A stretch of 64,000 bases of DNA, from NCBI RefSeq assembly GCF_000214415.1, contig NC_015562.1:1116001-1180000 (forward strand), read 5' to 3'. Below, piece by piece: positions 1-8,433 of this stretch. Source of the DNA: Methanotorris igneus Kol 5 (lineage in GTDB: Archaea; AGJL01; Methanococci; Methanococcales; Methanococcaceae). Each line of letters opens with the position of its first letter. Position 1 is the first letter of the stretch. Position numbers and translations under genes: made by a program. Under the pieces are notes generated by a model. It saw only the letters and a program-made list of their open reading frames with translations, did not search any database and was not told the origin of the DNA.

Positions 1-176
1 AAATGTTCATAATCTTCCAAATCTCTAATGAATATTTTTTCTTTGTCGAGTGTTCTCATGTAAAATCCTTTAAATTCGACGTCCACCAAATCTGTTCTAA
101 TTAAATCTTTGCAATACTCGTCTAAATTTTTGTAAATGTCCTGTAATACTTTGCTCGCCATTTCTTTTGCATGCAT
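1..176 (-). CDS. Unrecognised protein, N-terminal part only (runs off the window)
   Basis: An open frame on the minus strand starts at ATG 176-174 and continues past the window edge. A GGTGA ribosome site at 186-182 lies five bases upstream of this ATG, so I prefer it to the in-frame ATG at 188. About 58 residues are visible, starting MHAKEMASKVLQDIYKNL; they are charged, probably alpha-helical, and have no signal peptide or membrane segment. I do not recognise the family and the C-terminal part is missing, so no function is offered. It is followed upstream by a mobile-element graveyard (190-600). Confidence 0.6.
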   Translation of the reverse strand, partial: MHAKEMASKVLQDIYKNLDEYCKDLIRTDLVDVEFKGFYMRTLDKEKIFIRDLEDYEH

Positions 177-195
177 AACATTCACCATTATTTGC

Positions 196-228
196 CCCTA
201 AGGAAGCTCCGCTTTTTAGAGCGGAGAG
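196..228 (+). other. Orphan hairpin resembling a TnpB-element right end
   Basis: The sequence CTCCGC-TTTTTAGA-GCGGAG forms a 6-bp GC-rich hairpin followed by AGAGG. This is the shape of the hairpin that closes many IS200/IS605-type right ends and omegaRNAs, and it resembles the hairpin at 401-419. No tnpB is attached. It could also be a simple terminator. Confidence 0.35.
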
Positions 229-289
229 GATTTGGTATCGATGGATTTATATACAAGTTATTTCATAAATTATACGGCAAAGTCCAAAG

Positions 290-424
290 GATTTTGCTAT
301 TATATTCTTCGAAGGCTGCCTGACCCAGCCTGATGAACATAACCTGCCCAATGACGCCTCGGCGACGAGGATGAGAGGGTGTTCCCCATGGGAACCTCCG
401 CCCTTTAGGCGGAGAGGAGGTCAG
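290..424 (+). ncRNA. Orphan omegaRNA-like right end of a TnpB transposon
   Basis: This block of about 130 bp is strikingly GC-rich in AT-rich DNA and holds several nested hairpins: CCTCG/CGAGG near 357-371, TTCCCCATGGGAA near 382-394 and CTCCGCC/GGCGGAG at 401-418. It ends AGAGGAGGTCA. A terminal GC hairpin followed by a short purine tract is typical of the 3' end of IS200/IS605-family omegaRNA. Read on the plus strand it stays open and encodes a basic, proline-rich tail (FRRRGG), as TnpB 3' ends do. No tnpB body is present, so this is a relic or a solo element. A structured RNA unrelated to TnpB is the alternative. Confidence 0.4.
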
Positions 425-450
425 CTAAATAAAATCTTGCATTGATAGTA

Positions 451-599
451 TATAGTGTTTGCGTTATAAATTGTCACAACCATCAATGAAATTAAATGTC
501 TAATTATATCATTTATTTGAAATTTTACGTAAAAGTTTATTTGTATTTCAAAAATCTATTGTGGTTAAGTAAGTGCAAAAAATTCTGCAAACAACTATA
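451..599. repeat. MITE of the TATAGTCGT family
   Basis: A 149-bp element opens with TATAGTGTTTGCGTTATAAA and closes with CTGCAAACAACTATA, an imperfect inverted repeat. An internal CATCAATGAAATTAA is shared with the elements at 24342, 45700 and 51444, defining a subfamily. It has no coding capacity. It occupies most of the gap between the partial gene at 1-176 and nip7; from 600 to 688 I see only AT-rich sequence. Confidence 0.7.
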
Positions 600-688
600 A
601 ATAGTATATAGTCTATATAGTCTCGGACATTAATAAGTGGATAATTATCATTTGGAAAAATTTTTGTGGCAAAACTTTGTTTTGTCAT

Positions 689-1180
689 TTATCCTCCTTC
701 CCTTAAATACCATCCTTTATCCTTAATATTTTTAATCATTTTTCCATCATACTTTCCAATGCCTAAAAAGTCCCTATATTTGTTAAAAACAGCAACTTTA
801 CCTTTACCATGAATTTCTAAGATTGATGATTTGAAGATATCCCTACCGTACAAAAACATTGTTTCTCCTTTTTCATTCACAATAGCGTAGTTTTTACAAA
901 TTCCATCAGCGATTAGGGACATTCCCTCCAAAGATAGTAAAAATCTGTTTTTATTTTTCCTTGAGAACTCTCCAAATATTATGCCAAAACTATAAACCTT
1001 CTCAAAGTTCTTTAAATTTTTGATAACCTCTTTTGTTGCATACACAACATTAACCCAATTACCAACCAACGCGTATAAATTCTCAAATGGGAAGGTTTTT
1101 AGGTATTCCTCATCCACAAATCTTTTAAGTTCATGTTTAATTATCCCTATTTCCTTTTTTGTTAATGCCCTAAACTTCAT
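689..1180 (-). CDS. Nip7-like ribosome biogenesis protein with PUA domain
   Basis: A 163-residue protein matching archaeal/eukaryotic Nip7, a factor in 60S (large-subunit) maturation that binds RNA through a C-terminal PUA domain. Visible family features are the N-terminal RALTKKE stretch, SFGIIFGEFSRKNKNRF near residues 64-80, and the PUA signature FLYGRDIFKSSILEI near 109-123 followed by VAVFNKYRDFLGIGKYD. Length equals that of archaeal Nip7. The start is fixed by a GGTGAGG site just before the ATG at 1180. It is a single gene, flanked by repeats on both sides. Function is inferred from family resemblance. Confidence 0.8.
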   Translation of the reverse strand: MKFRALTKKEIGIIKHELKRFVDEEYLKTFPFENLYALVGNWVNVVYATKEVIKNLKNFEKVYSFGIIFGEFSRKNKNRFLLSLEGMSLIADGICKNYAIVNEKGETMFLYGRDIFKSSILEIHGKGKVAVFNKYRDFLGIGKYDGKMIKNIKDKGWYLREGG

Positions 1181-1270
1181 CGCCTCACCACATATTACAT
1201 TAGAAAACTCGAAAATCCAAACATACCAATGTCTTATAAATGTGATTTAAAAAATTAAAATTAAAAGAAT

Positions 1271-1405
1271 AACGCTCATCTTCAAATATCATTACTTATA
1301 CGGCAAACAAGTTTTACCATTGACAATTTTTTATATGCACCAGCCCGCAAAGCCACGATAACAGCACACTATTTATATAGGTAATCTTGAATGAACATGA
1401 GCGAT
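1271..1405. repeat. 135-bp dispersed repeat, copy A (inverted relative to copy B)
   Basis: The segment matches the reverse complement of 5251-5384 at nearly every position apart from a short variable patch near 1299-1308. The ends are imperfect inverted repeats of each other (AACGCTCATCTTCA... and ...TGAACATGAGCGAT), so each copy looks like a MITE. The core (1345-1372) is unusually GC-rich, GCACCAGCCCGCAAAGCCACG, and may be structured. A partial third copy lies at 16468-16514. The rest of the 1181-1545 gap is AT-rich and apparently empty. Confidence 0.8.
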
Positions 1406-1545
1406 CCTTAAAATTTACCGATAGTGGGTTTTATACTTTATGTAATGGCATTGTTAGTTTCTGGAATAGTTTATTATAAAGTATGCCGCAAAAAATTTTT
1501 AGAACATAATTGTCGCTAAGAAGACACCATTTGAATGATTAAAAT

Positions 1546-3003
1546 TTACTCAATTTCATAAGACAAAAGATTTTCTTTAACTTTATTTATTTTCTCAATC
1601 TTCTCATCAACTTCTTTTTCATATTTATTTATTCTTTCCTTAAAGCTCTTTATTGCCCTCTCAACTTCTTTTGGTGCAGGGCCTCCTACAACATCCCTCA
1701 TTTTGACATTCTCATAAGGATCTAATGCCTTCTTTATTTTTTCTTCATCAATTTTTAAGTTGTATTTTTCTAAAACCTCATAAATAACCTTAATCATATC
1801 CTTTTTTTCCTCAATCGCCCTCCTTACAACTTCCCCAACAATACCATGGGCAGTTCTAAATGGAATATTGCATTCTCTAACAAGAGTATCGGCAAGTTCT
1901 GTTGCAGTTGAATAATTAGCATTTGCTAACTCTCTCATCCTATCTGCATTTACTTTTAATGTTTTTAACATACCATGTATCATTTTTATCGTGTCTATTG
2001 TTGTATAAACGCTTTTCCACAAATGCGGACTTATTTCTTGCAAGTCTCTATTGTAGGTGTTAGGCAATGCCTTCAAAATGGTTAAAACACTAATTAAATT
2101 CCCATTTAAGGTTGATAATTTTGCCCGTGCAATCTCTGCAACGTCTGGGTTCTTCTTTTGTGGCATTATTGAGGATGTTGATGTGTATTCGTTTGCAATC
2201 TCAACAATCCCAAACTCGTATGTTGAGAATAGAATCAACTCCTCACAAATTTTTGATAAATTAGTCCCCAATATAGAGAGATTTGCCATCGTCTCAGCAA
2301 TAAAATCCCTTGCAGAAACAGCATCCATTGAATTTTCTATAATGCCATCGAAGCCCAAAAGTTCCTTTGTCCTTTCCCTATCTATATCAAAACCAGTAGT
2401 TGCCATTGCCCCACTACCTAATGGGGAGATGTTTATTCTTTTGTAGGTGTCCAACAACCTTAAAATGTCCCTCTCAATTGCTGAAACATAGCTTAGCAAG
2501 TGATGGGCAAAGGTTGTTGGCTGTGCATGTTGCAAATGGGTGTATCCGACCATAAGCGTTTCTTTATGCTCTTTTGCCATGTTTAGGAGGTCCTTCTCTA
2601 AGTTTATAAGCATTTTTAAGATTAATAAAACCTTTTCCCTCAAAGCCATCCTTAAGTCAGTTGCAACTTCATCGTTCCTACTCCTACCAGTGTGCATTCT
2701 TCCAGCAACGTCCTCACCTAATTTTTTAATCAATTCACTCTCAATAACCATGTGTATGTCATCCAATGAAGGGTCTAAGTTGAGATTTTCCATGCCTTTT
2801 TTATAAATCTCTTTCAAACCTTCAATAATCTTTTTTGCATCTTCTTTTGAGATGATATTGTTTTCCATTAGCATTATTACGTGTGCAATATCACATAAGA
2901 TATCTGCCTCAAAAATTTCTCTATCGAAATCTAAACTTGTTGTGTATTTTGCCACATCATTCTTTACTGAGTTTCCTAACCTACCTCTTCTTAGAATGTT
3001 CAT
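1546..3003 (-). CDS. argH: Argininosuccinate lyase
   Basis: A 485-residue protein that cleaves argininosuccinate to arginine and fumarate in arginine biosynthesis; cytosolic. It belongs to the fumarase/aspartase superfamily: HTGRSRNDEVATD lies near residue 105, YTHLQHAQPTTFAHH near 155, and the superfamily signature with the flexible catalytic loop, TSSIMPQKKNPDV, near 275-290. Length is normal. The start is set by GGTGATTTT immediately before ATG 3003. The gene stands alone and is divergent from the gene at 3277. The whole gene lies between the inverted repeats 1271-1405 and 5251-5384. Confidence 0.95.
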   Translation of the reverse strand: MNILRRGRLGNSVKNDVAKYTTSLDFDREIFEADILCDIAHVIMLMENNIISKEDAKKIIEGLKEIYKKGMENLNLDPSLDDIHMVIESELIKKLGEDVAGRMHTGRSRNDEVATDLRMALREKVLLILKMLINLEKDLLNMAKEHKETLMVGYTHLQHAQPTTFAHHLLSYVSAIERDILRLLDTYKRINISPLGSGAMATTGFDIDRERTKELLGFDGIIENSMDAVSARDFIAETMANLSILGTNLSKICEELILFSTYEFGIVEIANEYTSTSSIMPQKKNPDVAEIARAKLSTLNGNLISVLTILKALPNTYNRDLQEISPHLWKSVYTTIDTIKMIHGMLKTLKVNADRMRELANANYSTATELADTLVRECNIPFRTAHGIVGEVVRRAIEEKKDMIKVIYEVLEKYNLKIDEEKIKKALDPYENVKMRDVVGGPAPKEVERAIKSFKERINKYEKEVDEKIEKINKVKENLLSYEIE

Positions 3004-3234
3004 AAAATCACCAAATTTTTTGTAAATTTTTGTATTTTTTATTTTAAATTTTTTGTGGATTTGTTAGAATTACTTTTCTAATGAATATTTGAAATTTAAT
3101 ACTTATTTTTGTGAGCGTAATTCTAAAAGTAGTTAAGCTACTTATGTAAATTACTTTACTTTTCCATAGTTATTGAAAATTTTAGGATACTTATTATATT
3201 TTTTAAGTTAAATCGATATATTTATGTAGTAATT

Positions 3235-3277
3235 TAGTACCATTCATGATTTATATAATATTGTTTAAGTGGTACTA
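3235..3277. promoter_or_regulatory. Inverted repeat enclosing promoter and ribosome site
   Basis: TAGTACCA at 3235-3242 and TGGTACTA at 3270-3277 are perfect 8-bp arms. Between them lies the TATA-like TTATATAATA (3251-3260), and the right arm overlaps the Shine-Dalgarno and first base of the start codon of the next gene. This looks like an operator or an mRNA hairpin that hides the ribosome site. Confidence 0.4.
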
Positions 3278-4272
3278 TGAATTACATAAATATTAAAGAT
3301 AAAAATAAAGGTTGGTTAGATGCCCTATATTCAGCATGGTGTAATGGATGTAAATTTTACAATAAAAAGGAATATAATAAAGCAATGAAATATTTTAACT
3401 TACTAAATCAAATTTTTAGGGAAAATGTCCCAAAATATGATTTTTATGAACTTAGAGAAGAAGCATATAAAGAAATTTTAAATAATAACATCCAAAAAGG
3501 AATTAAAAAATTCATCTGGCATATTGAGGGGATTTTGTTAAGTAAGGACTATTATAGTTTATCAGGGGAATTAATAACTGTTACTTCAATACTTACAAAG
3601 ATTGGAAAATATAACATTGCTAAATGTTTTTTGAATATAGGTGCAGAGAGAATATATGAAGATATTAAAGATATTAAACCAGAATCTATATTAAAAGAAG
3701 TATTAAATTCTTTGTTTGGTGATGAAGAGATAGAGAGAATAAAAAGAGAAAATAATTTAGAAAATTTGATTAAAGAAAACATTATTGATTTTAATATTGA
3801 TTATTTTAATAGTATGATGGATTTTTTTATGTATGCTTTAAATTGGGAAAGATTTTTAAAAATACATGAAGAAGTTAAGAATAAAATAAAAAAATGCAAA
3901 ATATCAAGAGAAATTATTGAAAAAATCATTGAAAGATTTGAAGAATCAATGAGTGATAAATTATCTATAGCCTATTTATTAAAAGGAGATTATGCTAAGT
4001 GTCTTGAATATATGGAATTATTTAAGAGGCATTATGGTGAATGTTTGAAAGAATATGAAATAGAAAAAAATAAATTTAATTTAATTGAATATATTGCAAA
4101 TAGTTTAAAAGATAGGATTATTAAAAAAGAAGAATGGATAATTGAATTAAATGAAATTTACAAAGATATTTTAAATAAACCTTTAAAACCAACGTATAAA
4201 GAAACTAAAAACTGTGATTTGGAATATATTCTGGATTATTATGTTTTAAAAAGTTTTATTGAGTCAATATAA
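3277..4272 (+). CDS. Hypothetical helical protein, possibly TPR-like
   Basis: A 331-residue soluble protein, very rich in Lys, Glu, Ile and Asn and in AT. I do not recognise a family. The N-terminal half has helix pairs such as WCNGCKFYNKKEYNKAMKYF that suggest tetratricopeptide-like repeats; there is no signal peptide or membrane segment. The start at ATG 3277 follows AGTGGTACT. It is the first gene of a plus-strand run (3277-5284) that continues with a small Gly/Ala-rich peptide gene and two membrane-protein genes, so it may be an accessory protein for that locus. Its base composition is lower in GC than argH, which fits horizontally acquired DNA. Confidence 0.7.
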   Translation: MNYINIKDKNKGWLDALYSAWCNGCKFYNKKEYNKAMKYFNLLNQIFRENVPKYDFYELREEAYKEILNNNIQKGIKKFIWHIEGILLSKDYYSLSGELITVTSILTKIGKYNIAKCFLNIGAERIYEDIKDIKPESILKEVLNSLFGDEEIERIKRENNLENLIKENIIDFNIDYFNSMMDFFMYALNWERFLKIHEEVKNKIKKCKISREIIEKIIERFEESMSDKLSIAYLLKGDYAKCLEYMELFKRHYGECLKEYEIEKNKFNLIEYIANSLKDRIIKKEEWIIELNEIYKDILNKPLKPTYKETKNCDLEYILDYYVLKSFIESI

Positions 4273-4278
4273 AGGATT

Positions 4279-4570
4279 ATGGAGTTAAAACCAACTTAAA
4301 GGTTTCACTGCTATAGCTATGCTTTGCATGATGGGGGCTGTATTAGCTGAGCCGGTGGTTTTGGGAAATGTTGGATACTATGTAGGAAAAGAATTAGCTG
4401 GAGAAGCTGGAAGTGTTGTTGGAGGTTATATTGGAACAAAAGCTGGAGAATATGCTGGTGAAAGTGCAGGAATAATATTGGCAGAATTGTATGCAGAGGA
4501 GGGAGCAGCTGCTGGCTCTATAGCAGGACCAGTCGGTGCAATAATAGGGGGAATAACCGGCGCGTTATAA
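4279..4570 (+). CDS. Gly/Ala-rich bacteriocin-like peptide precursor with a broken leader
   Basis: From ATG 4319 an uninterrupted frame encodes 83 residues. The same frame is open upstream and reads QLKGFTAIAMLCMMGAVLAEP, a convincing leader or signal peptide, but it has no start codon. A start codon exists at 4279 one frame away (MELK...), and removing one A from the run at 4287-4290 joins the two. The mature part is hydrophobic, full of small residues, and has glycine-zipper spacing (GSVVGGYIGTKAGEYAGESAG). It resembles class II or circular bacteriocin precursors. The next genes encode small membrane proteins. It may be a frameshifted relic, a programmed frameshift or a sequencing error. 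Confidence 0.5.
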
Positions 4571-4646
4571 ATATCCAATATATATTCTAATTTTCTTTAT
4601 TATTTATAATATTATTTTTTGCTAAACCACTATGGGGTTGAGAACG

Positions 4647-4988
4647 ATGGATAGCTGGGTTATTGTCATTTTTTTAATAATATACGCATTAATAGTACCA
4701 TGGTTTGTTAATTGGATAATTTTAAATAGGCAAAATAAAAAAGTTGGTTTTTTAAAGTCTTTCCATTATTTAGAAAAAAAATTTAGTACTAAAGAAAAAT
4801 TTGTCATAATATTTGTTGAGTTTATTTTAGTAATTACCTTGTTATATGGATATACACGGCTAAATATAAGTCAATTATATAGAATATTTTACCTATTTTC
4901 TGGCATTCTAATTGTGTTCTTGTTTAATTATTTATTAAAGATATCACTTAGACATGCAAAATCTAAACAAATAAGCTTTAATGATTAA
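4647..4988 (+). CDS. Small membrane protein, about three transmembrane segments
   Basis: A 113-residue protein from ATG 4647 (an in-frame ATG at 4632 would add five residues). Hydrophobic segments lie near residues 3-25, 49-67 and 75-95, with basic linkers such as NRQNKKVGFLK and a polar C-terminus. No family is recognised. It sits between the bacteriocin-like peptide gene and a SpoIIM/DUF95-like fragment. Small multi-pass proteins in such positions in circular-bacteriocin clusters serve in immunity or maturation; that role here is inference from context only. Confidence 0.6.
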   Translation: MDSWVIVIFLIIYALIVPWFVNWIILNRQNKKVGFLKSFHYLEKKFSTKEKFVIIFVEFILVITLLYGYTRLNISQLYRIFYLFSGILIVFLFNYLLKISLRHAKSKQISFND

Positions 4989-5023
4989 CTTAACTTGCAA
5001 TAAAAAACGATGTGGATGGAAAT

Positions 5024-5284
5024 ATGAAAGTATTGTATATGATAACCATATTTTTATTTATCTTTGGATTTATTTCATCTTTAATGCTGAATATTAATAC
5101 TAATAGCAATAATAATTCAAAAGTCGGAAATACCCCTAATTTTAAATTAGCTTCAGCACCTTTAACTTTAATTCTAACAAACAATCTAAAACTTATTTTT
5201 CTAATGTTAGCTGGAGCTATAACTTTCGGCTTATCCACTTTTATAAACTTAATCGCTCATGTTCATTCAAGATTACCTATATAA
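5024..5284 (+). pseudogene. SpoIIM/DUF95-like membrane protein fragment, ended by a repeat
   Basis: From ATG 5024 (or 5012) the frame encodes about 86-90 residues with two hydrophobic segments. The second, ILTNNLKLIFLMLAGAITFG followed by LSTFINL, matches the conserved asparagine-glycine pattern of the SpoIIM/DUF95 family. Family members are much longer (about 180 residues or more). The last residues (IAHVHSRLPI) and the stop codon are supplied by repeat copy B, which starts at 5251. The gene therefore appears truncated by insertion of the repeat. The assignment rests on one motif. Confidence 0.5.
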
Positions 5285-5384
5285 ATAGTGTGCTGTTATC
5301 GTGGCTTTGCGGGCTGGTGCATATAAAAAATTGTCAATGGTAAAACTTGTTATCTATAGGTAATGATGTTTGAAGATGAGCGTT
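5251..5384. repeat. 135-bp dispersed repeat, copy B
   Basis: Near-identical inverted partner of 1271-1405, ending CGCTCAT at both termini. It truncates the SpoIIM-like gene and provides its stop codon. With copy A it encloses argH and the bacteriocin-like locus, a 4-kb segment that recombination between the copies could invert. Confidence 0.8.
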
Positions 5385-5521
5385 AAGGATTAATGCTTTA
5401 TTTCAAATTTTAAGGAAGACTGAACTATTTGAGTTCTTTTAGAACTGGTAATTTTCCATATAATTTTATTTTTCACCTAAACATTATAGTATCCTATCTA
5501 TATAATTACTTTAATAGTGAT

Positions 5522-5704
5522 TATAGTCGTGTGCGTTAGAAATTGGAAATATGCTACTGATAAAATCATAAAGATTTATGACTTATTTAAAATTTAAAGG
5601 ATGGATAAATGTTATTTGGAAATTCATTAATGTATAAATAAGTTTAAAAATTAATGGCAAAACCCTTTGGGTTTTGCCGTATATTAATTCCGCACACGAC
5701 TATA
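5522..5704. repeat. MITE of the TATAGTCGT family
   Basis: A 183-bp element with terminal inverted repeats TATAGTCGTGTGCGTTAG and its counterpart CCGCACACGACTATA. It contains a hairpin module GGCAAAACCC/GGGTTTTGCC (5655-5679). The right terminus supplies the TAG stop of the gene at 5700-6290. The gap 5385-5521 shows nothing else. Confidence 0.8.
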
Positions 5705-6290
5705 TTTTTCTCCAAAAATACCAAAACAGTGATGTTAGTAACAATATTAATACCGAAATAACGTAATTTTCTGATTTATAAATAATTATACTAGTTGATA
5801 GTAATCCGACGATTTGTGGGACAAATAACCTTAATTCTTTTTTATCTAAATAATTCATAAACACATACCAGCAATAAAGATACAACCAGATTCCCACACT
5901 AAAAACTAACATACTAATTCCCAAATTTCTCAATTTTGAGTACACAATTAAACACAAAATGAATATATAAATAAACCATGTTGTTGTTAGATAATCTAAT
6001 AAAAGAAGTTGGATAATAGACGTTTTATCTTTTAAATATTCTCTTAGAACGCCATTCCAAATAGTTCTAATAACTACCAAAATTAATCCCCCAATACACA
6101 ACCCTACCGATAAATATCCAAAAATTATCAAAAATACTTGAAATATCCCTACAAAATTATATATAGAATCATCATCTATAATATTGTTACTTATAATACC
6201 AATAATACCATATATAACTAAATAAATAATACAAAATGCTAACAGATACCACATAATTTTGAAGAATCTATCTGATACCATAAATATCAA
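5700..6290 (-). CDS. Hypothetical six-TM membrane protein
   Basis: A 196-residue integral membrane protein with about six hydrophobic segments (near residues 12-33, 46-75, 93-118, 125-145, 158-170 and 176-193). No recognisable family, motif or charged catalytic residue. The C-terminus ends ...WYFWRKI and the stop TAG at 5702-5700 lies inside the terminal repeat of the MITE 5522-5704, so the original C-terminus may have been longer. It follows the secreted-protein gene at 6337-7149 on the same strand after about 45 bases and is probably cotranscribed with it. Confidence 0.65.
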   Translation of the reverse strand: MIFMVSDRFFKIMWYLLAFCIIYLVIYGIIGIISNNIIDDDSIYNFVGIFQVFLIIFGYLSVGLCIGGLILVVIRTIWNGVLREYLKDKTSIIQLLLLDYLTTTWFIYIFILCLIVYSKLRNLGISMLVFSVGIWLYLYCWYVFMNYLDKKELRLFVPQIVGLLSTSIIIYKSENYVISVLILLLTSLFWYFWRKI

Positions 6291-6336
6291 CTTTTATTAT
6301 TTCTATAAATGTTAAAAAAAATAGTTAGTTAAAATT

Positions 6337-7149
6337 TTATGAGGCATATACAGTAAATGAGTCGTAATCTTGATCCCCAATTCCCCAAAAGGCCCCTTTA
6401 ATAGCATCTCCAGATTTAAAGATAAATACACCTTTATTTAAATATTTAACTTTTACAACTATACGCTTTTTGTAATCAGAATAATCTAATGATTGCCATA
6501 TAAGTAGTGTACAAGGGCCTTTTACAATACCAAGATATGGTACGAAAATATAATCTCCTTCTTTAAGTGTTCTAACAGCATCTGGTTGTGGACCGTCAAC
6601 TATATAATAATATCTTACACCATCTGGAATTCTTAAATAATAAATAGTATGTCCCAAAATAAGTCCATTAAGAGAATTTTTAACATCTATAGTGACTTTT
6701 CCAAATTCACCCACATTATAATTATATTTATCTGAATGAATATCTATATATGCATGAGGTCGTGGAATTGGAATGTCTACCAAATTAACTTTTATTGGAT
6801 TGTTATTTGTTATCTCAGATTTTATTAATTTACCATCTTTGTAAACATCTACTCTATATTTGTTTTCTTTTATTTTTGTAACTTTAATGAGATATTCACT
6901 CTTAATATTTTTGTTTTTTGTTTCAAGTATATTCACTTTCCCATTTGTATGGTATTTTATGAGGTTTCCATTTACCTTTACAATCTGGTCTGTTGGCGTA
7001 TTTTTTACTACTTTAATATTCACCTTTTGAACTGTAATATCTTTATTACTTTCCGAGATCGCAACAGGCGTAGCAAATACTACCCCTACCATTCCTAATA
7101 TTACCAAAGCAGCGAAACTTTTTAATATTCCTTTACTACATAGTTTCAT
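6337..7149 (-). CDS. Secreted protein of unknown function
   Basis: A 270-residue protein with a clear N-terminal signal peptide (ILKSFAALVILGMVGVVFAT, residues 8-27). The mature part is beta-rich and lysine/asparagine-rich, with a proline-containing linker (IPIPRPHAY) near residue 130 and a C-terminal half that may fold as an immunoglobulin-like domain. No catalytic motif is seen. The ATG at 7149 is preceded by AAAGGTGGC. Its signal sequence resembles the leader of the small peptide at 4279-4570, which may only reflect shared secretion signals. Likely cotranscribed with the six-TM protein downstream. Confidence 0.7.
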   Translation of the reverse strand: MKLCSKGILKSFAALVILGMVGVVFATPVAISESNKDITVQKVNIKVVKNTPTDQIVKVNGNLIKYHTNGKVNILETKNKNIKSEYLIKVTKIKENKYRVDVYKDGKLIKSEITNNNPIKVNLVDIPIPRPHAYIDIHSDKYNYNVGEFGKVTIDVKNSLNGLILGHTIYYLRIPDGVRYYYIVDGPQPDAVRTLKEGDYIFVPYLGIVKGPCTLLIWQSLDYSDYKKRIVVKVKYLNKGVFIFKSGDAIKGAFWGIGDQDYDSFTVYAS

Positions 7150-7188
7150 TTTGCCACCTTTATTGTAGTTGTGGTTGCCACTGGCTCA

Positions 7189-7201
7189 GGACATATAGTC
7201 C
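7189..7201. promoter_or_regulatory. Short palindrome in the promoter of the secreted-protein gene
   Basis: GGACATATAGTCC is an imperfect dyad about 45 bases upstream of ATG 7149, overlapping the likely TATA box on the minus strand. It could be an operator. The remaining upstream DNA to 7405 is plain AT-rich sequence. Confidence 0.3.
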
Positions 7202-7405
7202 ATCATCGCCAACTATTCTTTACTTTTTTAAAGTTCTTATTTTCCACATTTTTCATAAACAAAATAAATGCAAAACCACTATATATATAACGATTTAAAT
7301 CAAATAGAAATGTATTCAAATTAAGTTTTTAAGTGATTAGGATTTTTAGTAAAATAAAGTAAAAAGATAGCAACAATATAAGAAAGTTTAAAATATTAAA
7401 TTATT

Positions 7406-8101
7406 TTAAAAATTAATAAAGACAATATTGCATCTTTCCAAAATATAAAGAACCATTAAAAACCAAACTAATATTAAAACATATCCTTCTTTTTTTCTTA
7501 ATTTATAGTTGGAGATTGGATAAAACGCCTTAACTCCTGCAGGAGTTGTTGAATCACCGACAATATGGGATAAGTAACCTACTGCAATAGGCAAGATATA
7601 TGAGAAATTTCCACTAACCAATGGATTTGGCTTTAAAATATCAAAAACAATCCATCCAAACAAGGCAATAATCAAAATTTTCCCCAACAACTTCTCATTA
7701 ACAACCATCAACAAAACAATAATTCCTGCCAATATTGGAGAAAATATTGTTAATTTCAATGCCAAAAATCCCAAAATTACTGAAACAAAAATTAACGCCC
7801 AAAATGTATGTGTTATCCCCCTATGGTTTGCAAAATATGGGATAAGATAGATTAAAAGAACAGAAACTGCCAAAATAAACAAATCCAAATTAAAATATTC
7901 TTTTTTGAAGTAATAAATTAAGATATTTATTAAAACCAACCCCAACGAGATATAAATCCCCCTCTTAACAATATCCTCCTTAACATCGTGGTCTAAATCA
8001 GGATATAATGCCCCTGCCAAAACCAAAAATATCTGTTCTGGGGAAGAAATAAAAGGCAATCCAAATACAAGTCCCAAAATTGTATGCCCCTTCCAATCCA
8101 T
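7406..8101 (-). CDS. YdjM-type membrane-bound metal-dependent hydrolase (DUF457)
   Basis: A 231-residue multi-pass membrane protein. It carries the family's metal-ligand motifs in order: [10 protein letters not shown] at the N-terminus, YPDLDHD near residue 40, HRGITHTF near 93, and [11 protein letters not shown] near 195. The family is annotated as membrane-bound metal-dependent hydrolase; the substrate is unknown. I start it at ATG 8101, because GTGATC a few bases upstream is a good ribosome site; the longer GTG start at 8110 would use that site as codons. Single gene, not obviously part of an operon. Confidence 0.8.
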   Translation of the reverse strand: MDWKGHTILGLVFGLPFISSPEQIFLVLAGALYPDLDHDVKEDIVKRGIYISLGLVLINILIYYFKKEYFNLDLFILAVSVLLIYLIPYFANHRGITHTFWALIFVSVILGFLALKLTIFSPILAGIIVLLMVVNEKLLGKILIIALFGWIVFDILKPNPLVSGNFSYILPIAVGYLSHIVGDSTTPAGVKAFYPISNYKLRKKEGYVLILVWFLMVLYILERCNIVFINF

Positions 8102-8433
8102 TTTGATCACAATTTAGATTTATGAAAATATTCATCTAAACCCCACATAATTTTTAAGATGCATTTAGACATAATTGATTTATATTTTAATTATTAATAT
8201 ATATCAATATAATATAATATGAAGTTGTTACAAGAATCTTTATAATTCTTAGTTGTAGTTTATGGAAAAAGTCAATTAATCTTTTATTTTTTAATATTTT
8301 ATATTCCTATTCTTAATTCTTTCGATTTATAAAATATCATAATAATTATACTCTGATTTAAAAATTATGCTCAATCATAAAATTTAAATATAAGGAAATA
8401 TAAAGATATTTTTGTAAAATTTGGGGGTGAGAT
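8102..8433. other. Intergenic region, no feature seen
   Basis: About 330 bp of AT-rich DNA between divergent transcription units. I see no RNA gene, repeat or long inverted repeat, only generic TATA-like runs. Confidence 0.5.
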
